A DNA stretch of 64,000 bases from Streptococcus oriscaviae (GTDB lineage: Bacteria; Bacillota; Bacilli; Lactobacillales; Streptococcaceae), in the NCBI RefSeq assembly GCF_018137985.1, contig NZ_CP073084.1, positions 1,488,001-1,552,000 on the forward strand, written 5' to 3'. The notes under the pieces are model-generated. The model searched no databases and was not told where the DNA came from. It saw nothing but the letters and a program-made list of their open reading frames with translations. This document shows, piece by piece, positions 1 through 8,477 of this stretch. The translations under genes and the position numbers were made by a program. Position 1 is the first letter of the stretch. Each line of letters opens with the position of its first letter.

Positions 1-1
1 A

Positions 2-667
2 GATAAAACCTATAACTTCTTAGCTAATTTGTTGTTTGTGACCATGTTTCGTATTCTCCCCAATATAGCGGATGAAATCTTACAAGGTCGCCACCCTATA
101 TACAATCCAGAAAACCTCATCCATCTACGAGCCATCATGGATGAGTTCGCTCAATTAAACCGAATTCCCTATTTTACAGAGTCTCTCTCTTCCTTGCGCT
201 CACGGGAAATCTCTATTGATATCATCGTCCAAGCCATCAGTCAGATTCAAACAACCTATAAAGATGAATGGAAAACCATTCTCAATAACTGTGGGACGCT
301 GCTCTACCTTGGAACCAATGACAAAGATACAATGGAATACTTCTCTATGCGCTCAGGAAAACAAACTATTCATCAACGCAATACGAGTCAAACTTATAGC
401 CAACAAGGTTCATCGAGTGAAAGCATCCAAACAATTGGTCGCCCCCTTCTCACTCCTGATGAAGTCGCACGTATTGGCCTAGATGAAGCCCTGGTCTTTA
501 TTTCCAAACAAAATGTATTCAGGGATAAGAAATACAACCTAGATAGTCACCCTCGAGCACACTTGCTCGCAAATCATCCAAAGGATCCAACATGGTTTAC
601 CTATAATATGGCTAACCACGATATTCAGGAATGGGATGACAATATCAAAAAGGACAGTGTCGCATAG
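2..667 (+). CDS. VirD4/TraG-type conjugative coupling protein, 3' part only
   Basis: The reading frame is open from the first bases of the window, so the 5' part lies outside it; about 221 C-terminal residues are visible. The segment around IMDEFAQLNRIPYF followed by SLRSREISIDIIVQAISQIQ matches the Walker B/C-terminal ATPase core of the VirD4/TraG/TcpA family. These membrane ATPases bring the relaxase-DNA complex to the type IV secretion channel. The gene ends 15 bp before the next conjugation gene, and mobC and relaxase genes follow, so it belongs to an integrative conjugative element of Gram-positive type. The family assignment is strong; the exact ICE family is not determined. Confidence 0.88.
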   Translation, partial: DKTYNFLANLLFVTMFRILPNIADEILQGRHPIYNPENLIHLRAIMDEFAQLNRIPYFTESLSSLRSREISIDIIVQAISQIQTTYKDEWKTILNNCGTLLYLGTNDKDTMEYFSMRSGKQTIHQRNTSQTYSQQGSSSESIQTIGRPLLTPDEVARIGLDEALVFISKQNVFRDKKYNLDSHPRAHLLANHPKDPTWFTYNMANHDIQEWDDNIKKDSVA

Positions 668-682
668 ATAGAAAGGATACCA

Positions 683-1375
683 ATGGAAAAAGAAAAAATA
701 CTGACAAATACCCTACAAGAACCACTTGCGAATGAAATGGACTATGCCATGATTGGTATTAGTCAAGATGAAAAAGAGATCCTAGTGGCGGACTATAGAA
801 GTAACTGGGTCGATGAAGAACAGTTCTTACATCGCCCCCTTCTCACAAACTACCAAGATGAGCGTAGTTCTTACCAACAGCTGATGGATTGGTTAGAAGT
901 AGCACTTCCTCATCTTACGCACCCATTTGAAGAGGTAGAAAACACCAGCTTCCCCCAAGAAATGCTTAATGAAGTCAACCGAGAATTGGCTAGAAATAAC
1001 CAAGCACTTCTCGTACGGACCATTGATTGTATAGATGGAACAAGAGAGGTGGTAGCGATGGTCTACGACCCTACAAAGGAAGAAAAAGGAGATGCAGAGT
1101 ATTATCTGAAGCACCACGTCGAGGCCCTGTATCAAGGAAGAGTGATTCAGCTCTACCAGGTACCGATTAAAGAGATATACGAGAAAGATGACCTATCTGA
1201 GCTATTCTTTGAAGCGACTCCTGTTTTTATGGACCAAGCGCTACTGACTGGAGATGGGAGAGCTGTCTTAAATGAACTCCATCAGATGGGCTTTACCTCG
1301 ATTCAAGAACTCGCCTTAGAAACACAGACTCAGGAAGATAAGGTAGAAAGCCAGGAACTAGAAAGGGGACTTTAA
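683..1375 (+). CDS. ICE-encoded hypothetical protein, 230 aa
   Basis: An acidic, soluble-looking protein of 230 residues with no signal peptide or membrane segment. A GAAAGGA Shine-Dalgarno sequence lies 7 to 8 bases before the ATG. The stop codon overlaps the ATG of the next gene (TAATG), which suggests translational coupling to the primase-like protein. I do not recognise a catalytic motif. Position and coupling indicate a conjugation or DNA-processing accessory gene of the ICE; that role is inference only. Confidence 0.75.
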   Translation: MEKEKILTNTLQEPLANEMDYAMIGISQDEKEILVADYRSNWVDEEQFLHRPLLTNYQDERSSYQQLMDWLEVALPHLTHPFEEVENTSFPQEMLNEVNRELARNNQALLVRTIDCIDGTREVVAMVYDPTKEEKGDAEYYLKHHVEALYQGRVIQLYQVPIKEIYEKDDLSELFFEATPVFMDQALLTGDGRAVLNELHQMGFTSIQELALETQTQEDKVESQELERGL

Positions 1376-4300
1376 TGGCTACAGTAAAAGAATTAAGACA
1401 AGTCAATATTGTAGGTGTTGCAGAAAGCTTAGGAATGGAACTGAAACCAGATAATAGTCGCTATTATAGATGGAAAGACCATGATTCTCTTGTCATTGAT
1501 GTCCGAAAAAATTGGTTTAATTGGTACTCACGAGATAAGTATGGCGATCCTATTGCACTCGTTCGATTGATTAGGGAAGTTTCTTTTAAAGAGGCGAAGC
1601 AGTATGTAGAGACGGGTTCTTTTCCGACGGTCACGTCACTAGACGATACCCATAAGGAATTTTCGAACTACCTGTCACGTTATGAAAGTAAGGACAAGAC
1701 CCTGATGGTTGATTACTTAAAAAACGAAAGGGGTTTATCAGAGGAGACGATTCGTTTCTTTGATGAAAAAGGGGTATTAGCACAGACCAATTATCAGAAC
1801 GCACAAGGCATTGAGCCAATCATCTTATTTAAAACATTAGATGCCACAGGAAAAATGATTGGTGGTTCCTTACAAGGGATCGTGGAAAACAGAGAGCTTT
1901 ACGATAGAGGACGTCTCAAACAAATCATGAAGCATTCAGACGGTTCAAGTGGGTTTAATGTAGATATTGGTACACCTAAGCGTTTAATCGTGGCAGAAGC
2001 CCCAATAGACCTAATGAGCTACTACGAGCTCCATAAGAGCGAATTAAATGATGTCCGTTTAGTGGCAATGGATGGATTAAAAGAAGGAGTCCTCAGCCGA
2101 CATTATATGGAGATTTTATATATCAGACGTGGGAGAGTCTATGAGGCGGATCGAAAGAAGACTCCCAAAGCCCTCGCAAATCTCGCAAAAAGCAGTGAGC
2201 ATTTTAAACAAGTAGACAATCAATCAGTCATTACATTAGCGGTTGATAATGATTCTGCAGGTCGTAAGTTTCTTTCTCGTTTAGAGGATAAGGGGATTCG
2301 CTTTGTGGCAGATTTACCACCTCTAGTTCAAGGAGAAGAGAAGTCCGACTGGAATGAACAATTACAACGTATAAAAAAGGAGAAGACAATGCCGGAAAAG
2401 CAAATGATGCACAGACAACAGTTGACAGAAAAAGATAATAATGCAGATAAAGTCCTTTATCAAGAAACAAGGGCTAAGACATCAAAAACAGCAGAAGAAC
2501 ATTATTTCGATTGGATCGAGAGGATGGCAGCTACTGTACAGGAACAGCTACAACTTCCATCCCCTCCCAAATTAGCGTCTGAATTAGAAACTGTAGTCGG
2601 ACCGTTTATCACAACCGACTTAGATCGATTATTTGCCAGACGTCTTTCCTTAGTATTAGATACTCAACGAGTTGAATCATCACGGATTTTATCTGTGCAT
2701 CAAGCAATCGACCAGTTGGATAAACAAATCAGTGAGAGGATGCAAGAACAAACAGCCGTCTCCTACCAAAAAGAAAATGCCCTCGAGCAAGCTCAAGGGC
2801 ATGAAAAAAGCGCTGAGGGTACAATCGGGGATTTTCCTGCTAAGCAGGAGGCAGCACCTCTACCTGAAGCGAACGAATCGCAACCTTTGAATGACTTGTC
2901 ACCAAGCCAAACTGAGCCTCAGCCTTTACTTCATTTTACTACAAAGGATGATGGAAAGTCAATTGAAAAGAGGTACTATCATCCAGCCAATCAAAAAGAT
3001 ATTGCCAAATTGAACCGGTATGCACCAACCATCCAACAAACTGCTCAATGGTATTTGGATACCATCGCAGATTCTCATGTCATCTATTTGTATAAAGATG
3101 GGGGGAGTATCTCTAGTTTAGCTGTCCAGTTTGGCCGAGATAAGTTCATGCATCTTACAGGTATCTTTCCTTATCGTGAGCACCAAACTGCCAGCCAAAC
3201 CCTCGAGGATTTTGCGAATGGGAAAGGGGATTTTGATTCCATTTTAATTGCGAATAAGGGCGCAGCCTTTGATAAAATTAAGGTTCTTCCAGAACTGGAA
3301 GCCATTATCCAATCAGACTCATTCTACTTTGGAGATTTGTCAGAAGTCCCTAAATTGAAACAGTTGGATATGGATAAGGCCATTCGGTCTGGAGATGAGG
3401 ATGTGGTTCTAGCAATGCGAACAGTCGATGGCACAACCTTTCCTGCTAGTCTCTTAAAACTTCGTCAAACCTTAGCTTTACAGTTGGAAGATTCAATGGA
3501 GGAGAGGACCATTCTAGGAGTCTATCGCTACCGAGACAGTCAATTAGACCAACTATCTATCAACCAGGAATATATCAAAGATGGGGGAGAAGTCTTTAAA
3601 CCAATCCTAGCTCAGGTAGTAGAAAACTTGGTTCAATCAATATCATCTGAACCAAATATGGAAGAAGATATGGTCTACCACAACCAACCATCTTTCGAGG
3701 GACAGATGTCAGAAAAAACGAAACCAGAATCCGTTGACCAATCCTCTTATGCTCAACCAAGTAGCCAAAATAAACTCAATGAGTTACTAGCTTCAAAAGA
3801 TCGAGCAGGATTGGCTCAACACCTAAAAGAGGGAATTCATCAATACTTGGATTCCACACAGTACAAGGAATTTCTCAAAACCATGAGTCGCTTTCCTCAC
3901 TATTCTTATCGAAATATGATGTTGTTAAAGGCACAAAAACCAGATGTGCAAGCTGTCACTTCCTTTAAGAGTTGGAAAGAAGATTTTGGAAGAAGTGTCA
4001 AAAAGGGAGAAAAGAGTCTACGTATTTTCGCTCCGATGGTTGTAAAAGTAAAAGACCCAGAGACTGGGGAAATCCTAAAAGATGACAAGGGGAACGATGC
4101 CACTCGTACTATTTTTAAACTCGTTCCGGTCTTCGATGTCTCTCAAACAGAAGGAAAGGAGCTGCCCAAACCCATCTATCAATTGGAGGGCACTCACGAA
4201 AATTATGCCAAACTCTATCGTTCTGCCAAAGAGTATGCGCAGTCAAAAGGACTACGTTTCGAGTTTGAGGCAAACCTTGGTGAAGCCAATGGCTACTATT

Positions 4301-4794
4301 CACGGAAGGACCAAAAAATTGTCATTAAGTCTGGCATGTCTGAACAACAGACCCTCAAAACCATCTATCATGAACTGGCTCATGCGGACCTCCATTCCTC
4401 AAAAACGACGGATAAAGAATTGAAGTATAGCCATGCAGAATTACAAGCGGAGTCTGTCGCTTACATCGTATCAAACCATTATGGTCTAGATACAGGAAGT
4501 TATACTTTCGCTTACTTAGCTTCTTGGACGGAGGATAAGGCAGCGTTAACCGACCTTGAAGCACAATTAGAAATCGTCCAAAAAGAAGCCCAACAGCTAA
4601 TCTATTCGTTGGATAGAGAGCTGGAAAAACAACTGGAACAGACAAAAGAAGTCGTCAAGCCAATAGAAAAATTATCGTTTGAGGAGCGTCTCGCTCGAGC
4701 TGAAAAACAATCTCATGCACTTGTCGAGCAACAAAGAAAAGAGGAAGAACAGTCAAAAAAGCAGGAAGGCAAGCTGCCCAATCAGGAACGCTAG
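1375..4794 (+). CDS. LtrC-like ICE protein: primase/Toprim region, ArdC-like domain and ImmA-type metallopeptidase
   Basis: A 1139-residue multidomain protein. Residues 1-150 resemble the DUF3991 primase-like N-terminus. A Toprim-like region follows, with the acidic site in LIVAEAPID near residue 205 and the DND motif in LAVDNDSAG near 287. A long variable linker spans about 350-780. Residues about 797-945 resemble the ArdC/DUF1738 ssDNA-binding antirestriction domain (SRFPHYSYRN, SFKSWKEDFGR). Then comes a zinc-peptidase segment with HELAH near 999-1003 and a downstream AELQAESVAYIV helix, and finally a Glu/Lys/Gln-rich coiled-coil tail. Such LtrC-like proteins occur next to relaxase genes in Gram-positive ICEs and are thought to prime or protect transferred single strands. 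Domain calls are by eye; the combined function is inferred. Confidence 0.8.
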   Translation: MATVKELRQVNIVGVAESLGMELKPDNSRYYRWKDHDSLVIDVRKNWFNWYSRDKYGDPIALVRLIREVSFKEAKQYVETGSFPTVTSLDDTHKEFSNYLSRYESKDKTLMVDYLKNERGLSEETIRFFDEKGVLAQTNYQNAQGIEPIILFKTLDATGKMIGGSLQGIVENRELYDRGRLKQIMKHSDGSSGFNVDIGTPKRLIVAEAPIDLMSYYELHKSELNDVRLVAMDGLKEGVLSRHYMEILYIRRGRVYEADRKKTPKALANLAKSSEHFKQVDNQSVITLAVDNDSAGRKFLSRLEDKGIRFVADLPPLVQGEEKSDWNEQLQRIKKEKTMPEKQMMHRQQLTEKDNNADKVLYQETRAKTSKTAEEHYFDWIERMAATVQEQLQLPSPPKLASELETVVGPFITTDLDRLFARRLSLVLDTQRVESSRILSVHQAIDQLDKQISERMQEQTAVSYQKENALEQAQGHEKSAEGTIGDFPAKQEAAPLPEANESQPLNDLSPSQTEPQPLLHFTTKDDGKSIEKRYYHPANQKDIAKLNRYAPTIQQTAQWYLDTIADSHVIYLYKDGGSISSLAVQFGRDKFMHLTGIFPYREHQTASQTLEDFANGKGDFDSILIANKGAAFDKIKVLPELEAIIQSDSFYFGDLSEVPKLKQLDMDKAIRSGDEDVVLAMRTVDGTTFPASLLKLRQTLALQLEDSMEERTILGVYRYRDSQLDQLSINQEYIKDGGEVFKPILAQVVENLVQSISSEPNMEEDMVYHNQPSFEGQMSEKTKPESVDQSSYAQPSSQNKLNELLASKDRAGLAQHLKEGIHQYLDSTQYKEFLKTMSRFPHYSYRNMMLLKAQKPDVQAVTSFKSWKEDFGRSVKKGEKSLRIFAPMVVKVKDPETGEILKDDKGNDATRTIFKLVPVFDVSQTEGKELPKPIYQLEGTHENYAKLYRSAKEYAQSKGLRFEFEANLGEANGYYSRKDQKIVIKSGMSEQQTLKTIYHELAHADLHSSKTTDKELKYSHAELQAESVAYIVSNHYGLDTGSYTFAYLASWTEDKAALTDLEAQLEIVQKEAQQLIYSLDRELEKQLEQTKEVVKPIEKLSFEERLARAEKQSHALVEQQRKEEEQSKKQEGKLPNQER

Positions 4795-4851
4795 GCCTTC
4801 TCGATGAACTCAGTAAAAAAGTCAACAGCAGTAGAAAAGGAACTCAAAATA

Positions 4852-5112
4852 ATGAAAACACTGGATAATATTTTAACCACTCATCTTTATCGGTTGGATG
4901 ACCAACATGTCCTTCAGCCGATAGAAGAACAATTTGAAAAATCACGACAAGCTATGCTTCATGAACTCAAAACAACCCGAGATGCCCTCGCAAAACAAGA
5001 GATTGATTTGGTAGAAGACTACCAAATCAGTATCGCTTTATTGGAAGAAGCATCTGATGAACAGTTCGAATTTTGGAAAAACCAGCTCAAACGAGAGGGA
5101 GAGCTTTTCTGA
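4852..5112 (+). CDS. small ICE protein of unknown function, about 86 aa
   Basis: The frame is open from an ATG at 4804, but only the ATG at 4852 has a good ribosome-binding site (AAAAGGA, about 10 bases upstream), so I prefer 4852. The product is a short, highly charged, mostly helical protein with predicted coiled-coil character. It follows the LtrC-like gene closely and ends at the left border of the proposed oriT. I do not recognise a family. It could be a relaxosome accessory protein, but that rests on position alone. Confidence 0.6.
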   Translation: MKTLDNILTTHLYRLDDQHVLQPIEEQFEKSRQAMLHELKTTRDALAKQEIDLVEDYQISIALLEEASDEQFEFWKNQLKREGELF

Positions 5113-5329
5113 TGCAGGGCATCAGAGATACGTGCGCCAGCACGCACTAGGGGCTTGGGGATTTCCCCAAAAGTTTGAAGAGTTAGTCCTCTCCCAAGTG
5201 CCAGTCGGCACAATTGGGATAGGGCTAAAAACTTCAAAAATCGCAATTGTATATACAAGTGCTATGCTTGCCAGATGGAAGGAGGTCGGTCTGGTAGGTC
5301 GGAAAATAGGTAGAAAGGAACCGAAAAAA
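5113..5329. other. candidate origin of transfer (oriT) upstream of mobC
   Basis: About 215 bp without a convincing gene lie between the small ICE gene and mobC. They contain a cluster of short perfect inverted repeats: GTGCG/CGCAC near 5132-5147, TTGGGG-attt-CCCCAA near 5156-5171, and GTGCC-agtc-GGCAC near 5200-5213. A nic-like ATGCTTGCC lies at 5264-5272. oriT sites of MOBP-type elements usually sit directly upstream of mobC and the relaxase gene and consist of inverted repeats followed by a CTTG|C-like nick site, so the position fits. The nick position is inference. Confidence 0.5.
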
Positions 5330-5713
5330 ATGGGACAAGAGACAGAGCGCAGTCGTCCAATTCAAAAACTATTTTTTGTGAACGAACAAGAAAATAAAGA
5401 TATAAAAGCGAGAATGAGAGCTGTTGGTTTGAAGAACTTTTCAAACTATGCACGTCTAATGGCATTAACTGGAAAAGTCGTTGTCGTCAATTTTGATGGG
5501 CTGATAGAATTGAGAAAAGAGATTAACTCAATCGGTGTCAATATCAACCAAATCGCAAAAGTAGCCAACACAGATGAACAAGTTTCAACTGAACAAGTCA
5601 TAACACTCTTAAACGAAATGAAACGGATTGAGGAGTTGCTCGCAGATATAAGCGATAAAAATATCATGAAGGTAGGAAAATACGATGGTCTACACGAAAG
5701 TACATCAGATTAA
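5330..5713 (+). CDS. mobC: MobC-family relaxosome accessory protein
   Basis: The open frame begins upstream at 5057, but the ATG at 5330 has an AAAGGA ribosome-binding site about 10 bases before it, and the upstream part reads through the inverted repeats of the oriT candidate. The resulting protein is 127 residues. It contains LRKEINSIGVNINQIAKVAN, typical of the MobC family (bacterial mobilisation protein), preceded by a ribbon-helix-helix-like N-terminus. MobC proteins bind oriT and help the relaxase melt the nick region. The end overlaps the start of the relaxase gene by 29 bp, indicating coupled translation. Confidence 0.82.
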   Translation: MGQETERSRPIQKLFFVNEQENKDIKARMRAVGLKNFSNYARLMALTGKVVVVNFDGLIELRKEINSIGVNINQIAKVANTDEQVSTEQVITLLNEMKRIEELLADISDKNIMKVGKYDGLHESTSD

Positions 5714-7292
5714 AAATGTAGAGCGACTGTATCGATCCATTAACTATATTTTGGATGAAGCAAAAACGGTGGAAGGCTCACTAAAGGAGGATAGTCTATT
5801 CCCATTGATTGCGAATGGATCTACCTTGTGTCATCAATTGGCATCTGGTCATCACGTGGAAAGTCTAAGTCATTCAGCAACTGAAATGATATTGATGAAG
5901 AAACTTTCAGACCAACGATTCGGAAGAGAAGAACGCTCTGATTTAAAAACAGGAAAAGGTACGCTTGCTCATCATATTATCCAATCATTCAGTCCGAACG
6001 ATAGACTAACGCTAGAGGAAATTCATGAGATTGGTCGTCAAACCATTTTAGAGTTGACTGGAGGTCACTATCAGATGGTGATGGCAACTCATGTAGACAA
6101 AGGCCATATCCACAACCATATCATTTTCTCATCTACCAACCTAACCACTTTAAAAAAATTCAGATGGCAAAAAGGAACAAAGAGAAGTTTAGAAAACATT
6201 TCAGATAAGTATGCAGACCGACACGGAGCTAAAATCATTGAACGAAAAAATGAATTAAATGCTCATTCTAGTTATGGTGCATATCGAAGACAGTTTAGTT
6301 TCAAACGAGAAATCAAGTCACGTTTAGATTTTCTCTTGAACCATTCCACCTCTATTTCTGACTTTAGGGCAAAAGCTAAAGCAATGAATTTGGATGTCGA
6401 TTTTAGTGGCAAAGAAGCAACCTATCGTTTGCTTGATCATCGTCAAGAACGAAACACTCGTGAGGCAGCCTTGTCTAAAAAAGGGCAGTATAGTTTGAAT
6501 AGTATTGCAGAGCGAGTTGCAAAAAATAAGGTTGTCCATTCTATTGAAGTGATCCAATCTGAGTATGAGAAGATGGTTCGTGAACGAGAAGCTGACTTTG
6601 AAATGCGATTAACGATTGAGGATTGGCAGGTCAAAGAGAAAACTGCATCAGGGATTTATGTAGAGGTTGTTTATGGAGTCAATAATAAAGGGCTGATAAA
6701 AATTCCTCTTGATAAAGTAGATCAATTAGAGGATGGTCGCTTTGAATTATTCTTGAAAAAATCGGACTACTTTTATTTCATGAATGAACAGAAGTCCGAA
6801 AAAAATCGCTATATGAGGGGTGATACAGTGATGAAACAGTTGGCTTATAACAATGGTCAAGTTATTCTGAACAAGCACCCTTATATTTCCAAACTCGATA
6901 ACTTGATTAAGGAATTTGAGTTCTTATCCAAACACGAGGTCACAGCACCTGAACAGTTTGAAGAGTTAGAAACTAAATTTATGAAGCAGCTTGAAAAAAC
7001 GGAGAGAACTCTCTCTATTTTAGAACAACGGATCGAGAAATTGAATAAGTTATCTGGTGCATTGTTAGCATTTGAAGAAGGAAAAACCATCGGTCAAGAA
7101 ATATTTGAACGGTATCAAGTTGATCCTCTGAAACTCAATCGAGGACGGATAGAGAAACAGCTTTTAGAAACCAATGTGGAACGACAAGTCTTACAAGATA
7201 AGGTTCAGTCAATTGTCGGTAACTATCAAACCTACGAGAAGATACGTGACCATGTACACCACAGAAAAGAAGAAAATACGTTGAGTCTATAA
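5685..7292 (+). CDS. MobP-type relaxase (Tn5252-like)
   Basis: A 535-residue relaxase/mobilisation nuclease. The three-histidine metal motif is visible as HVDKGHIHNHIIFSS near residues 147-161, and a likely nucleophilic tyrosine lies among Tyr3/Tyr16/Tyr21 at the N-terminus. The relaxase domain covers roughly residues 1-200, followed by a charged helical C-terminal half that may contact the coupling protein. It nicks oriT and stays covalently bound to the transferred strand. The start overlaps the end of mobC and has AAGGTAGG upstream. The gene appears intact, although the element downstream of it is decayed. Confidence 0.9.
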   Translation: MVYTKVHQIKNVERLYRSINYILDEAKTVEGSLKEDSLFPLIANGSTLCHQLASGHHVESLSHSATEMILMKKLSDQRFGREERSDLKTGKGTLAHHIIQSFSPNDRLTLEEIHEIGRQTILELTGGHYQMVMATHVDKGHIHNHIIFSSTNLTTLKKFRWQKGTKRSLENISDKYADRHGAKIIERKNELNAHSSYGAYRRQFSFKREIKSRLDFLLNHSTSISDFRAKAKAMNLDVDFSGKEATYRLLDHRQERNTREAALSKKGQYSLNSIAERVAKNKVVHSIEVIQSEYEKMVREREADFEMRLTIEDWQVKEKTASGIYVEVVYGVNNKGLIKIPLDKVDQLEDGRFELFLKKSDYFYFMNEQKSEKNRYMRGDTVMKQLAYNNGQVILNKHPYISKLDNLIKEFEFLSKHEVTAPEQFEELETKFMKQLEKTERTLSILEQRIEKLNKLSGALLAFEEGKTIGQEIFERYQVDPLKLNRGRIEKQLLETNVERQVLQDKVQSIVGNYQTYEKIRDHVHHRKEENTLSL

Positions 7293-7337
7293 TCATCGTA
7301 TGTGATAAAACAAGGCTATAAAAGAAAGAGGTTTATT

Positions 7338-7916
7338 ATGAGAAAAATACATCACTATTTTAAAGAGACATTACAGAAAGAACTAGTAGAGAAGCTAATA
7401 CAATTAGATTTTGTGGAGTATGTGGAAGATAGCTCGAAGTATGTAAGAAATAAGGTAAGGGACGAAGAACAGCTCGCAGGGTATTATTATGTCGTACTGC
7501 AGGATGCGACAGATGCTATCTATCACGAGGTTACACTATCTGTTTATCATACAGATTGGACAATTAGTCATTTTGGTATTGCTTGGGGACACAATCCGTG
7601 TCATGTGAACTCATTGTCTGATTTGAATACATTGATAAATGTCTTTGGTTATCTTCCGTTTTCATTCTACTTTGAGAAAGTGACTTTTGATTGGAAGAAC
7701 GAACTGCATGAATTAAAAACATATCCAGTCTCAATGAGTGAAGAGGAACTAGTCAACTATTTTAAAGAAAAAGAGTCAGAATTGGAAAGACGAGTTGGTA
7801 GACACCGCTACCGAGTTGAGTTTCCAGAATATAGTATCCGAACGTTTGATGAATGTGTGTGGTTGTTGCAAGAACTAGACCAATGTTTCAAAAAGGTTGA
7901 CGATATCTTAAATTAA
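7338..7916 (+). CDS. hypothetical protein of the ICE right part, 192 aa
   Basis: The frame opens at 7302, but the ATG at 7338 is preceded by AAAGAGG at good spacing and is preferred. The product is a soluble protein of 192 residues with a Tyr/Trp-rich middle and a charged C-terminus. It has no signal peptide or membrane segment, and I recognise no family or active site. It lies between the relaxase gene and a broken ParB-like gene, so it is probably ICE cargo. Confidence 0.65.
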   Translation: MRKIHHYFKETLQKELVEKLIQLDFVEYVEDSSKYVRNKVRDEEQLAGYYYVVLQDATDAIYHEVTLSVYHTDWTISHFGIAWGHNPCHVNSLSDLNTLINVFGYLPFSFYFEKVTFDWKNELHELKTYPVSMSEEELVNYFKEKESELERRVGRHRYRVEFPEYSIRTFDECVWLLQELDQCFKKVDDILN

Positions 7917-7972
7917 GACGGAATGAAAATGGGACGTATAGGTTAGAAAATTAAAACAGGAGCAATACTTAT

Positions 7973-8182
7973 ATGAAAATTGAAAGCATCAACTTATCGG
8001 AGATTATCCCTTATGAGAACAATGCGAAGAAGCATCCACGTTATCAAATTCAACAAATCAAAGAGTCGATACAATCGTTTGGCAATAATGTTCCGATTGC
8101 CATCGATGAGAACAATGTTATCATAGAGGGGCATGGTCGCTATCTCGCTTCTTTTGAATATGGAGCTTGCCCCAACAAATGA
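7973..8182 (+). pseudogene. truncated ParB/sulfiredoxin-fold nuclease-like gene
   Basis: The first 60 residues match the N-terminus of ParB-like nuclease-domain proteins found on ICEs and phages: INLSEIIPYENNAKKH, then the conserved GHGRYLA box. Homologues continue for well over 100 residues, but here similarity stops at about position 8160 and the frame ends at 8182. From that point another frame carries the tail of an unrelated protein. AGGAGC precedes the ATG, so a short peptide may still be made. I read it as a gene truncated by a deletion. Confidence 0.65.
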
Positions 8183-8282
8183 AATGGCACTCTCTCTTGT
8201 CATACTTCAGAAAGCTCTGCAGGGAGACGTATCAGCATTTAAACAAATCAAGGATTTATTAGATGCATCTGTAGATGATTGA
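8160..8282 (+). pseudogene. C-terminal remnant of a second ICE/phage-like gene fused out of frame
   Basis: Starting at about 8160 in a different frame from the ParB-like remnant, 40 residues can be read (ALSLVILQKALQGDVSAF, then KQIKDLLDASVDD and a stop). The phrase resembles the C-terminal helix of small terminase-like/DUF5681-type proteins (xALxGDxxAFxxIRDxL). It has no plausible start of its own. The simplest reading is that a deletion joined the front of one gene to the end of another. The family name is tentative. Confidence 0.45.
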
Positions 8283-8295
8283 TGAGGATATAAGA

Positions 8296-8326
8296 AAAGC
8301 TCCCCACGTAAGACGAAGGGAGCAAT
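8296..8326. terminator. possible hairpin after the ICE remnant
   Basis: GCTCCC at 8299 pairs with GGGAGC across about 13 bases. No clear T-run follows directly, so terminator function is doubtful. The region 8327-8477 up to the transposase start is AT-rich and contains GAATTT-ttt(t)-AAATTC near 8352, but no insertion-sequence end could be fixed. Confidence 0.3.
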
Positions 8327-8477
8327 GGCTATCTTGATATGTGCTTAACTCAGAATTTTTTTAAATTCAAGACAACCATAAGGACAGTATCTCATGAAAT
8401 ATGGAGTTTGTAAATACATTTTCTCTTTCTCTTCCAAATATTTTTCAATTATTTTCAAATTCAGTAGAATAGATAAC

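Noticed and set aside
5057-5329. Upstream extension of mobC to an ATG at 5057
   Set aside because: It would read through the inverted repeats of the oriT candidate and overlap the previous gene; the ATG at 5330 has the proper ribosome-binding site.
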